Source: Mycobacterium senriense
GTDB lineage: Bacteria; Actinomycetota; Actinomycetes; Mycobacteriales; Mycobacteriaceae
Reading direction: 5' to 3'
Assembly: GCF_019668465.1 (NCBI RefSeq)
Contig: NZ_AP024828.1
Location: 5,704,001-5,768,000 of the forward strand
Length of the DNA: 64,000 nt
A program made the position numbers and the translations under genes. Under the pieces are notes generated by a model, which did no database searches, was not told the origin of the DNA, and saw nothing but the letters and a program-made list of their open reading frames with translations. Shown piece by piece: positions 56,451-64,000 of this stretch. Position 1 is the first letter of the stretch; each line of letters opens with the position of its first letter.

Positions 56451-57413
56451 CTAATACGACTGCCAGCCGGCGTAGCCGCTCCACTCCTGATCGTCGACCA
56501 GCACCCGGGCCGGCCCGTCGAGAACCCGCCCGATGATGCGCCATCCGGCCGGGGCCGGACCGGCGAAACACGCCACCAGGGCGTGGTCCTCCCCGCCGCC
56601 GAGCACCCAATGCCAGGGATCGGCGCCGACGGCGGCCGCGGCGGCGGCAAGCGCGTCGCGGTCCGCGGCCAGCGCCGCCGTGGACAGATCCATGCCCACC
56701 TCCGATGCCTCGGCGACATGACGCAGGTCGGCGATCAGGCCGTCGGAGATGTCGATCATCGCCTGCGCACCCCCGGCCGCGGCCACCGCGCCCTGACCGT
56801 AGGGCGGCCGAGGCACCGCGTGCCGGCGCCGCAGCTCATCGAAGCCGTCAATGCCGTTGCCCCACAGGTCGAATCCCGCGGCCGAGCGGCCCAGCTCCCC
56901 GCTGACGGCGATCAACGCACCAGCCTTCGCGCCCGAGCGCCGCACCGGTGCGCGCCCTTCCGGGTCACCCAGCACCGTGACCGAGACGACCCATTGCGGG
57001 CAATGGACCAGGTCACCACCGGCGATCCCGGCACCGATCCGCCGCGCCTCGTCCCACATCCCGTCGACCAGGGCGTCCACCTGCGCCGCCGGCGTGTCCC
57101 CGGGCGCGCCGAAGGCAACCACGAAGGCCGTCGGCCGCCCGCCCATCGCCTCGATATCCGCGGCGTTCTGCGCGATCGCCTTGCGCCCGATGTCGTGCGG
57201 CGTCGACCAGTCCAGCCGGAAGTGCCGGTCCTGCACCAGCATGTCGGTCGACACCAGGACGCCGCCGTCACCCGACGACACCAGCGCCGCGTCGTCCCCC
57301 GGCCCGAGCACGACCGCGGCGGGCTGCTCGCGGCCCCGCACCAGGCGATCGATCACGGCGAACTCGCCGAGTTGCCGCAGCGACTCGCCCGATTCGTCTT
57401 GCACGCCACCCAC
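56451..57413 (-). CDS. thiL: Thiamine-monophosphate kinase ThiL
   Basis: ThiL makes thiamine pyrophosphate from thiamine monophosphate and ATP. The protein of about 320 residues contains LGPGDDAALVSSGDGGVLVS, STDMLVQDRHFRLDWSTPHD, AIAQNAADIEAMGGRPTAFV and GGGEDHALVACF, all typical of the AIR-synthase-like fold. It provides the ThDP used by ThDP enzymes, one of which is encoded in this window. Two GTG starts, 57413 and 57404, are possible; neither has a strong SD. It precedes ung. Confidence 0.93.
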   Translation of the reverse strand: MGGVQDESGESLRQLGEFAVIDRLVRGREQPAAVVLGPGDDAALVSSGDGGVLVSTDMLVQDRHFRLDWSTPHDIGRKAIAQNAADIEAMGGRPTAFVVAFGAPGDTPAAQVDALVDGMWDEARRIGAGIAGGDLVHCPQWVVSVTVLGDPEGRAPVRRSGAKAGALIAVSGELGRSAAGFDLWGNGIDGFDELRRRHAVPRPPYGQGAVAAAGGAQAMIDISDGLIADLRHVAEASEVGMDLSTAALAADRDALAAAAAAVGADPWHWVLGGGEDHALVACFAGPAPAGWRIIGRVLDGPARVLVDDQEWSGYAGWQSY

Positions 57414-57546
57414 GATAGGGCTCTTCGCGGCGCGCACCGCGCCGGCGGGCGCCGGCCGCCCATCGGGCCGGTTTCGTCCCGAGAATAAATTGGCACCCGG
57501 GTAAACGAAGGCGATAGTGGTTAGCGGGATAAAGGAGGTACGCGCG

Positions 57547-58107
57547 GTGGCAGCCGAATCGGACGCCGATGCCGGGCCGCCGCGCGCGCTGATCATCGCC
57601 GCGATCGCAGTGGCCGTCGTGACCATCGGCGTGATCCTGGCCATCGCGGCCACCCGCGAGGCCCCCCCGCGTGCGGTGGCCGTTCCCGCGGTCCCGGCGC
57701 CGCAGGCCGACGGCTCCGCGTGCCGGGCGCTGATGGGCGCGCTGCCCCAGCGGCTCGGGGACTACCAGCGTGCGCCCCTCGAGCAGCCGGCCCCGCCGGG
57801 CGCCGCCGCCTGGCGCAGCGGGCCGGACAGTGACCCGGTGGTGTTGCGCTGCGGGCTGGACCGCCCGGCCGAGTTCGTCCTCGGCTCCCCGATTCAGGTC
57901 GTCGACCGGGTGCAGTGGTTCCAGGTGCGTGCCGAACAGCAGTCCGCCGGCGACGTGGGCCGATCCACCTGGTACGCGGTGGACCGCGGAACCTATGTGG
58001 CGCTTACGCTGCCGACCGGATCGGGCCCGACGCCGATCCAGCGGCTGTCCGAGGTGATCGACCACAGCATCCCGGCGGCGCCCATCGACCCGGGCCAGCC
58101 CCGTTAG
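57547..58107 (+). CDS. DUF3515 membrane-anchored protein (Rv2980 homologue)
   Basis: This 186-residue protein has one N-terminal membrane segment (about 14-36, [20 protein letters not shown]) and an external domain. The domain has the conserved Cys pair [11 protein letters not shown] and [11 protein letters not shown], a DUF3515 feature. The GTG at 57547 is preceded by AAAGGAGG, which decides the start over an upstream in-frame GTG at 57517. Function is unknown; it is likely a mycobacterial cell-envelope protein. Its stop overlaps that of convergent ddlA by 4 nt. Confidence 0.9.
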   Translation: MAAESDADAGPPRALIIAAIAVAVVTIGVILAIAATREAPPRAVAVPAVPAPQADGSACRALMGALPQRLGDYQRAPLEQPAPPGAAAWRSGPDSDPVVLRCGLDRPAEFVLGSPIQVVDRVQWFQVRAEQQSAGDVGRSTWYAVDRGTYVALTLPTGSGPTPIQRLSEVIDHSIPAAPIDPGQPR

Positions 58108-59249
58108 CGCAGGCCGACGCCGCGGGCCAGTGCGGTCTCGACCATCGTCGCCAGCAGGGTCGCATAATCCACGCCGCTGGCCGCCCACATCCTCGGGTAC
58201 ATCGAGATCGTGGTGAATCCCGGCATGGTGTTGATCTCGTTGAGCACCGGCCCGCCGTCGGTGAGGAAGAAGTCCACCCGGGCCAGCCCCTGGCAGTCGA
58301 TGGCCCGGAACGCCCGGACCGCCAATTGGCGTATCGTGTCGGCGATTTCGTCGTCCACCTTGGCGGGCACATCCAATTCGGCCGCGTCGTCGAGGTATTT
58401 GGTGGAGAAGTCGTAGAACGAATCCTCGCGACCGCGCACCCCGGCCACCCGGATCTCGCCCAGCGTGCTGGGTTCGACTGTGCCGTTTGGCATTTCGAGC
58501 ACACCGCATTCCAGCTCGCGGCCGACGATCGCGGCCTCGACAATGACCTTGGGGTCGTGGTGGCGTGCGGCGGCGATCGCGCCGTCCAGCTGATCCCAGC
58601 TCGATACCCGGCTCACACCGATCGAGGAGCCGCCCCGCGCGGGTTTGACGAACACCGGCAGGCCCAGCCGCTTGCACTCCTCGGGGCGCAGCCTCGACCG
58701 CGACGGGCGCAGCACGGCGTAGTCGCCGACCGGCAAACCTTCGGCGGTGAAAAGCTTCTTGGTGAACTCCTTGTCCATGCCGGCGGCGCTGGCCAGCACG
58801 CCGGCCCCCACGTACGGCACACCGGCGAGTTCCAGCAGACCCTGAATGGTGCCGTCCTCGCCGTAGGGACCATGCAGCACCGGAAAGACCACGTCGACCG
58901 ACGTCAGCACCTCACTGGCGCCCGGTGCCAGCGACACCAGCTGGCCGCCGCGCCGGGGATCGGCCGGCAGCGCCAATTCGGTGCCGGATTCGGCGGTCAC
59001 CTCGGGCAGTTGGCGGTTGGTGATCGCCAGCGCGGCGGGGTCGCCGTCGGTGAGCACCCACGAGCCTTCCGGGGTGATGCCGATCGCGACCACGTCGAAC
59101 CGCGCCGGGTCCAGGTTGCGCAGAATGCTGCCCGCCGAGACGCACGAGATCGCGTGCTCGCTGCTGCGGCCGCCGAAGACGACGGCGACGCGTACCCGAT
59201 CGACACCCCGTGAGCCGGGGTGCGGCGTCGACCGCTCGCTGGCATTCAC
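58104..59249 (-). CDS. ddlA: D-alanine-D-alanine ligase
   Basis: Ddl joins two D-alanines for peptidoglycan and is inhibited by D-cycloserine. The 381-residue ATP-grasp protein starts [20 protein letters not shown], then [20 protein letters not shown]. Conserved segments are [33 protein letters not shown] and [20 protein letters not shown]. All ATP and metal ligands appear present. It overlaps the DUF3515 stop and follows gpsA (about 60 nt gap). Confidence 0.97.
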   Translation of the reverse strand: MNASERSTPHPGSRGVDRVRVAVVFGGRSSEHAISCVSAGSILRNLDPARFDVVAIGITPEGSWVLTDGDPAALAITNRQLPEVTAESGTELALPADPRRGGQLVSLAPGASEVLTSVDVVFPVLHGPYGEDGTIQGLLELAGVPYVGAGVLASAAGMDKEFTKKLFTAEGLPVGDYAVLRPSRSRLRPEECKRLGLPVFVKPARGGSSIGVSRVSSWDQLDGAIAAARHHDPKVIVEAAIVGRELECGVLEMPNGTVEPSTLGEIRVAGVRGREDSFYDFSTKYLDDAAELDVPAKVDDEIADTIRQLAVRAFRAIDCQGLARVDFFLTDGGPVLNEINTMPGFTTISMYPRMWAASGVDYATLLATMVETALARGVGLR

Positions 59250-59311
59250 AATGTCAAGAGGCTACCGGGTGACACTCGGTCCGGTCGGGTGGCGGGCCTT
59301 TGCGCGGCCTT

Positions 59312-60346
59312 TTATTCGGGCTTGGTGCTGCGGCCCAGGAGCAGGGCCACCGCCTCGTCGACCGACAGCCCTTTGTGGCACACGCGGTGCACGGCGTCGG
59401 TGAGGGGCATCTCGACGTCGTAACTGGCGGCCAGTGCCAGCACCGACTCGCAGGACGTCACACCCTCGACGACGTGCCCGTCACCGCCGTCGGGAGTGCC
59501 GCCCAGCAGCGACTGAATGGTCGCGCCCCGGCCGAGCCGTTCGCCCAGGGAGCGGTTGCGGGAACGCGGTGAGCTGCAGGTGGCCACCAGGTCGCCCACG
59601 CCGGCCAGCCCGGCCAGTGTCGCGCCCTTGGCGCCGAGCGCAATGCCCAGCCGCATGATCTCGGCCAGGCCGCGGGTGATGATCGCCGCCGCGGTGTTCT
59701 CCCCGAGTCCGACGCCGACGGCCATGCCGCACGCGAGGGCGATGACGTTCTTGCAGGCCCCGCCGATCTCGGTGCCGACCACGTCGCTGTTGGTGTACGG
59801 GCGGAAGTATCCGCTGTTCAGCATGCGCTGCAGGGCGACGGCCCGGCCGGAGTCGCTGCACGCGATGACGGTGGCGGCGGGCTGGCATGCGGCGATCTCG
59901 CTGGCCAGGTTCGGCCCCGAGATCACCGCGACCTGAGACGGGTCGACGCCGGTGACCGAGACGATGACCTGGCTCATCCGCATCAGCGTGCCCAGCTCGA
60001 TGCCCTTGGCCAGGCTGACCAGGGTCGCGCCCTGGCGAAGCAGCGGCGCCCAGCGCTCGAGGTTGCCGCGCATTGTCTGCGCCGGCACGCCCAGCAACAC
60101 CGTCGAGGCGTCGCGCAGCGCTTCGGCGGCGTCGGCGGTGGCGCGGATGCCCGGCGGCAGCGCCGTGCCGGGCAGGTAGTCGGGGTTGGACCGGGTGGAA
60201 TTGATCTGCTCGGCGAGCTCGGGCCTGCGGGTCCACAGCGTGACCCTGGCCTCCGGTCCCCCGGCCTCGACCAGCACCTTGGCCAGCGCCGTCCCCCACG
60301 CCCCGGCACCCATGACCGCGACGGCACCCGACGATGCGCTGGTCAT
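59312..60346 (-). CDS. gpsA: Glycerol-3-phosphate dehydrogenase [NAD(P)+]
   Basis: GpsA (GpdA2) makes glycerol 3-phosphate for phospholipids. The 344-residue protein has [20 protein letters not shown] (nucleotide motif), [17 protein letters not shown], and [20 protein letters not shown] with catalytic Lys. The helical C-terminal domain [20 protein letters not shown] is typical. It lies upstream of ddlA on the same strand; fbiD is divergent. Confidence 0.96.
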   Translation of the reverse strand: MTSASSGAVAVMGAGAWGTALAKVLVEAGGPEARVTLWTRRPELAEQINSTRSNPDYLPGTALPPGIRATADAAEALRDASTVLLGVPAQTMRGNLERWAPLLRQGATLVSLAKGIELGTLMRMSQVIVSVTGVDPSQVAVISGPNLASEIAACQPAATVIACSDSGRAVALQRMLNSGYFRPYTNSDVVGTEIGGACKNVIALACGMAVGVGLGENTAAAIITRGLAEIMRLGIALGAKGATLAGLAGVGDLVATCSSPRSRNRSLGERLGRGATIQSLLGGTPDGGDGHVVEGVTSCESVLALAASYDVEMPLTDAVHRVCHKGLSVDEAVALLLGRSTKPE

Positions 60347-60429
60347 CTACCACCCCCTGTCCGCGGTCGGTGTTGCTCACGCGGCACGCGCAGCCGCTAC
60401 ACCCTAGATCAGCGACGGACCGGGCGTCA

Positions 60430-60478
60430 CGCGAGCCGGCATGTCCCGCGCGCGGGGGCGGGCCGGCCCCGGCTCGCG
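60430..60478. repeat. 10-bp inverted repeat between gpsA and fbiD
   Basis: CGCGAGCCGG (60430-60439) and its exact complement CCGGCTCGCG (60469-60478) flank a GC-rich 29-nt loop. It lies in the divergent 60347-60515 gap, 38 nt before the fbiD ATG, so it may form a leader hairpin in the fbiD transcript or an operator. Confidence 0.5.
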
Positions 60479-60509
60479 AGCGATCCGCGGCGCGGCGCTG
60501 GCAGGATGA

Positions 60510-61178
<669 letters not shown>

Positions 61179-61179
61179 T

Positions 61180-61198
61180 TTCGCTCACCCTGAGCGAA
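61180..61198 (+). terminator. Terminator-like hairpin after fbiD
   Basis: TTCGCTCA and TGAGCGAA form a perfect 8-bp stem with a CCC loop, starting one base after the fbiD stop codon. No strong T-tract follows, as for many mycobacterial terminators. Confidence 0.6.
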
Positions 61199-61266
61199 TC
61201 TGTCCGACGGGTTAACGCCGTCCCAACGGCGAATGGATGTCCCTCGAGCGCTAGCAGCACCCGCGC

Positions 61267-63456
61267 GTGATGAGCAATGATCGCAGGGTGACTGAAATCG
61301 AAGCTGAGGCGCGACCCGATGAGAATTCGTGGCATTCAGGCGACTCGGCCGTGGCGGCGCCACCGGCTGCGACCCAATCCGCGCTGACCGATCTGCCGGA
61401 GGACCGTTACCTCAACCGGGAACTGAGCTGGCTCGACTTCAACGCCCGCGTGCTGGCGCTGGCCGACGATAACTCGTTGCCGCTGCTGGAACGTGCCAAG
61501 TTCCTGGCGATCTTCGCCTCCAACCTCGACGAGTTCTATATGGTGCGCGTCGCCGGCCTCAAACGCCGGGACGAGATGGGATTATCGGTCCGCTCCGCCG
61601 ATGGGTTGACGCCGCGCAAGCAACTCGCCCTTATCGGGGAACAGACTCAGCGGATCGCCACCCGGCACGCACGGGTCTTCCTCGATTCGGTGCGGCCGGC
61701 CCTCGCCGAAGAAGGCATCCACATCGTCACGTGGGCCGATCTCGATCAGGCCGAGCGCGACGAACTGTCGACCTATTTCACCGAGCAGGTCTTCCCCGTC
61801 CTGACACCGCTGGCCGTCGATCCCGCGCACCCGTTCCCGTTCGTCAGCGGGCTGAGCCTGAACCTGGCGGTCATGGTGCGCCAGCCCGAGGACGGCGGGC
61901 AGCACTTCGCGCGAGTCAAGGTGCCCAACAACGTGGATCGCTTCGTCGAACTCGCCGCCATCGAGAGCGCGGACGGCTCGGGGCGCACCGTCGTCCGCTA
62001 CCTGCCGATGGAAGAACTGATCGCCGCCTTCCTTCCTCTTCTGTTCCCGGGCATGGAAATCGTGGAGCATCACGCTTTCCGCATCACCCGCAACGCCGAC
62101 ATGGAGGTCGAAGAAGACCGCGACGAGGATCTGTTGCAGGCGCTGGAACGGGAATTGGCGCGACGCCGGTTCGGCCCGCCGGTGCGACTCGAGATCGCCG
62201 ACGACATGACCGAGGGCATGCTGGAATTGTTGCTGCGCGAACTCGACGTGCATCCCGGTGACGTCATCGAAGTGCCGGGCCTGCTCGACCTTTCGTCGCT
62301 GTGGCAGATCTACGACCTGGACCGGCCGGCGCTCAAGGACCCGGCGTTCGTGCCGGACACCCATCCCGCCTTCGCCGACCGCGAATCTCCCAAGAGCATC
62401 TTCGCGACGCTGCGCGAGGGCGACGTCCTGGTGCACCACCCGTACGACTCCTTCTCCACCAGCGTGCAGCGCTTCATCCAGCAGGCCGCCGCAGACCCCA
62501 ACGTGCTGGCGATCAAACAAACGCTGTACCGCACCTCCGGTGATTCGCCGATCGTGCGGGCGTTGATCGAAGCGGCCGAGGCCGGAAAGCAGGCCGTGGC
62601 ACTCGTCGAGATCAAGGCGCGCTTCGACGAACAGGCCAACATCCGTTGGGCGCGTGCACTCGAGCAGGCGGGCGTACATGTGGTCTACGGGCTCGTCGGC
62701 CTCAAGACACACTGCAAGACCTGCTTGGTGGTGCGTCGCGAGGGTTCGGCGATCCGACGCTACTGCCACATCGGAACCGGCAACTACAACAGCAAGACCG
62801 CCCGCCTATATGAAGATGTCGGACTGCTGACGGCGAACCCCGACATCGGCGCGGACCTCACCGATTTGTTCAATTCGCTTACTGGCTATTCGCGTAAGGT
62901 CTCCTACCGCAATCTGCTGGTGGCGCCGCACGGAATTCGCGCCGGCATCATCGAACGCGTCGAACGCGAGATCGAAGCGCACCGCGAACGCGGCAACGGG
63001 CGCATCCGCCTGAAGATGAATGCGCTTGTCGACGAGCAGGTGATCGACGCGCTGTACCGGGCCTCGCAGGCGGGGGTCCGCGTCGAGGTCGTGGTGCGCG
63101 GCATCTGCGCACTGCGCCCGGGCGCCGAGGGTTTCTCCGAAAACATTTTCGTCCGCTCCATTCTCGGCCGCTTCCTGGAGCACTCGCGGATCATCCATTT
63201 CCGCAACATCAACGAGTTCTGGATCGGCAGCGCGGACATGATGCACCGCAATCTCGATCGGCGCGTGGAGGTGCTGGCTCAGGTCAAGGACCCCAAGCTC
63301 ACCGCGCAACTCGACGAATTGTTCGAATCCGCACTGGATCCGTCGACCCGGTGCTGGGAACTGGGGCCCGACGGGCAGTGGACCCCCGCGCCACAGGAGG
63401 GCCATACCGTACGTGACCACCAAGTATCCTTGATGGAGCGCCATCGCAGTCCTTAG
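61267..63456 (+). CDS. ppk: Polyphosphate kinase Ppk1
   Basis: PPK1 makes polyphosphate from ATP. The protein of about 729 residues has the N-terminal domain [20 protein letters not shown] and the conserved ATP-binding and phosphorylated-His regions: [55 protein letters not shown] and RICLR-like [17 protein letters not shown]. Two start codons lie in tandem (GTG at 61267, ATG at 61270). Length is close to the 742-residue M. tuberculosis enzyme. It lies between fbiD and mutT1, as in that species. Confidence 0.96.
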   Translation: MMSNDRRVTEIEAEARPDENSWHSGDSAVAAPPAATQSALTDLPEDRYLNRELSWLDFNARVLALADDNSLPLLERAKFLAIFASNLDEFYMVRVAGLKRRDEMGLSVRSADGLTPRKQLALIGEQTQRIATRHARVFLDSVRPALAEEGIHIVTWADLDQAERDELSTYFTEQVFPVLTPLAVDPAHPFPFVSGLSLNLAVMVRQPEDGGQHFARVKVPNNVDRFVELAAIESADGSGRTVVRYLPMEELIAAFLPLLFPGMEIVEHHAFRITRNADMEVEEDRDEDLLQALERELARRRFGPPVRLEIADDMTEGMLELLLRELDVHPGDVIEVPGLLDLSSLWQIYDLDRPALKDPAFVPDTHPAFADRESPKSIFATLREGDVLVHHPYDSFSTSVQRFIQQAAADPNVLAIKQTLYRTSGDSPIVRALIEAAEAGKQAVALVEIKARFDEQANIRWARALEQAGVHVVYGLVGLKTHCKTCLVVRREGSAIRRYCHIGTGNYNSKTARLYEDVGLLTANPDIGADLTDLFNSLTGYSRKVSYRNLLVAPHGIRAGIIERVEREIEAHRERGNGRIRLKMNALVDEQVIDALYRASQAGVRVEVVVRGICALRPGAEGFSENIFVRSILGRFLEHSRIIHFRNINEFWIGSADMMHRNLDRRVEVLAQVKDPKLTAQLDELFESALDPSTRCWELGPDGQWTPAPQEGHTVRDHQVSLMERHRSP

Positions 63457-63488
63457 CTCTGTGCCGTGATTTCCGGTTGTTTCTCCGG

Positions 63489-63513
63489 GCCGCACCGTGA
63501 TCAAGTGTGCGGC
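63489..63513 (+). terminator. Terminator-like hairpin between ppk and mutT1
   Basis: GCCGCAC and its complement GTGCGGC form a 7-bp stem with an 11-nt loop, 32 nt after the ppk stop and 30 nt before the mutT1 start. It could end the ppk transcript, in which case mutT1 has its own promoter further right. Confidence 0.45.
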
Positions 63514-63543
63514 TCTGAGGTGAATTGATCTGCAGGAGTTGAG

Positions 63544-64000
63544 GTGCCGACCCAGAATTCGTCCACCGCTCGGCGCTCCGGAAGCCGAGTCGTCTACGCC
63601 GCCGGCGCGGTGCTGTGGCGACCGGGCAGTGCGGACGCGGACGACCACGACGTCGAGATAGCCGTCATTCACCGTCCCCGGTATGACGACTGGTCACTGC
63701 CCAAGGGCAAAGTGGACCCGGGCGAGACGGCCCCGGTGGCCGCCGTGCGCGAGGTGCACGAGGAGACGGGTCAGCACGCCGTCCTCGGCAGGCGGCTCGA
63801 CTTGGTGAGCTATCCAATCGACCAGGGCGTCAAAAAGGTCTACTACTGGGCGGCCCGCGCCACCGGCGGCGAATTCGTGCCGGGCAACGAGGTGGACCGG
63901 CTGCTGTGGCTCCCGCTCGCCGAGGCGATGCAGAGGCTCGACTACGCGCAAGACCGAAAAGTGTTGCGGCACTTCAATAAAAAGCCGGCCGACACGAAAA
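63544..64000 (+). CDS. mutT1: MutT1, 8-oxo-dGTP/Nudix hydrolase (C-terminus beyond the right edge)
   Basis: MutT1 hydrolyses 8-oxo-dGTP and diadenosine polyphosphates and carries a C-terminal phosphatase-like (histidine phosphatase) domain in mycobacteria. From the GTG at 63544 the visible part is [20 protein letters not shown], then the Nudix box [23 protein letters not shown] with the full GX5EX7REUXEEXGU pattern. [20 protein letters not shown] and KKPADTK follow, where the window ends. About 152 codons of some 317 are seen. GGAG lies 7 nt upstream of the start. The phosphatase half is not in view. Confidence 0.95.
   Translation, partial: MPTQNSSTARRSGSRVVYAAGAVLWRPGSADADDHDVEIAVIHRPRYDDWSLPKGKVDPGETAPVAAVREVHEETGQHAVLGRRLDLVSYPIDQGVKKVYYWAARATGGEFVPGNEVDRLLWLPLAEAMQRLDYAQDRKVLRHFNKKPADTK

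Noticed and set aside
61210..61265. Possible phosphate-response site upstream of ppk
   Set aside because: No clear paired heptamer could be read in the short leader.

Overview
The window is a GC-rich actinobacterial chromosome segment whose gene order follows the Mycobacterium tuberculosis Rv2899c to Rv2985 backbone: fdhD, DUF2469, rnhB, lepB, rplS, lppW, trmD-rimM-KH-rpsP, dacB2, pknI, ffh, glnD-glnB-amt, ftsY, smc, fpg, rnc, sepIVA, coaD, rsmD, recG, ung, thiL, ddlA, gpsA, fbiD, ppk, mutT1. The PDIM/PGL lipid locus, which in M. tuberculosis sits between the sepIVA and Rv2963 homologues, is absent. Several non-tuberculosis genes are interleaved. Both points suggest a slow-growing non-tuberculous Mycobacterium, plausibly of or near the M. 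avium complex; the species cannot be fixed by eye. No tRNA, rRNA, insertion sequence, prophage or CRISPR array was seen.

Layout. 1-4.9 kb: fdhD (cut by the left edge), an NAD-dependent epimerase-like gene, a GAF-ANTAR regulator, DUF2469, rnhB, lepB. 5-9 kb: two ribosomal protein units (rplS alone; rpsP-KH-rimM-trmD) that share a promoter motif, with lppW between them. 9-15.7 kb: a SnoaL-like protein, dacB2, a TetR regulator coupled to an amidohydrolase, pknI, and a second amidohydrolase. 15.7-29.6 kb: the SRP GTPase ffh and its receptor ftsY flank an alpha/beta hydrolase, an SF2 helicase and the nitrogen operon amt-glnB-glnD; smc follows. 29.6-34.4 kb: acylphosphatase, OsmC, a PIG-L deacetylase, fpg, rnc, DUF177 and sepIVA. 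34.4-41.6 kb: a permease under a RicR/CsoR-type copper operator, a thiamine diphosphate enzyme, coaD, rsmD, a VKOR/DsbA-like oxidative folding pair, and lipN. 41.6-49.1 kb: a decayed aldo-keto reductase beside an intact one, an anchored HNH protein coupled to recG, a FakA/DAK2-type kinase, a transglycosylase and rpmB. 49.2-54.8 kb: an accessory metabolic island of three SDRs, a SnoaL-like protein, a sulfotransferase and a DUF1214-like protein. 54.8-64 kb: a quinone oxidoreductase, ung, thiL, a DUF3515 protein, ddlA, gpsA, fbiD, ppk and mutT1 (cut by the right edge).

The most notable non-coding structure is a family of ~45 bp hairpin-like elements, arranged as ~55 bp tandem units at two loci and as a single copy at a third. 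They sit on stop codons, and their terminal stems differ between copies by compensating changes. Other structures are a perfect 20-bp palindrome upstream of smc with outer GTCACA/TGTGAC pairs placed symmetrically around it, a copper-sensor operator before the permease, and GlnR-like sites before amt. Neighbouring genes often overlap by 4 bp (ATGA or GTGA), which suggests translational coupling.
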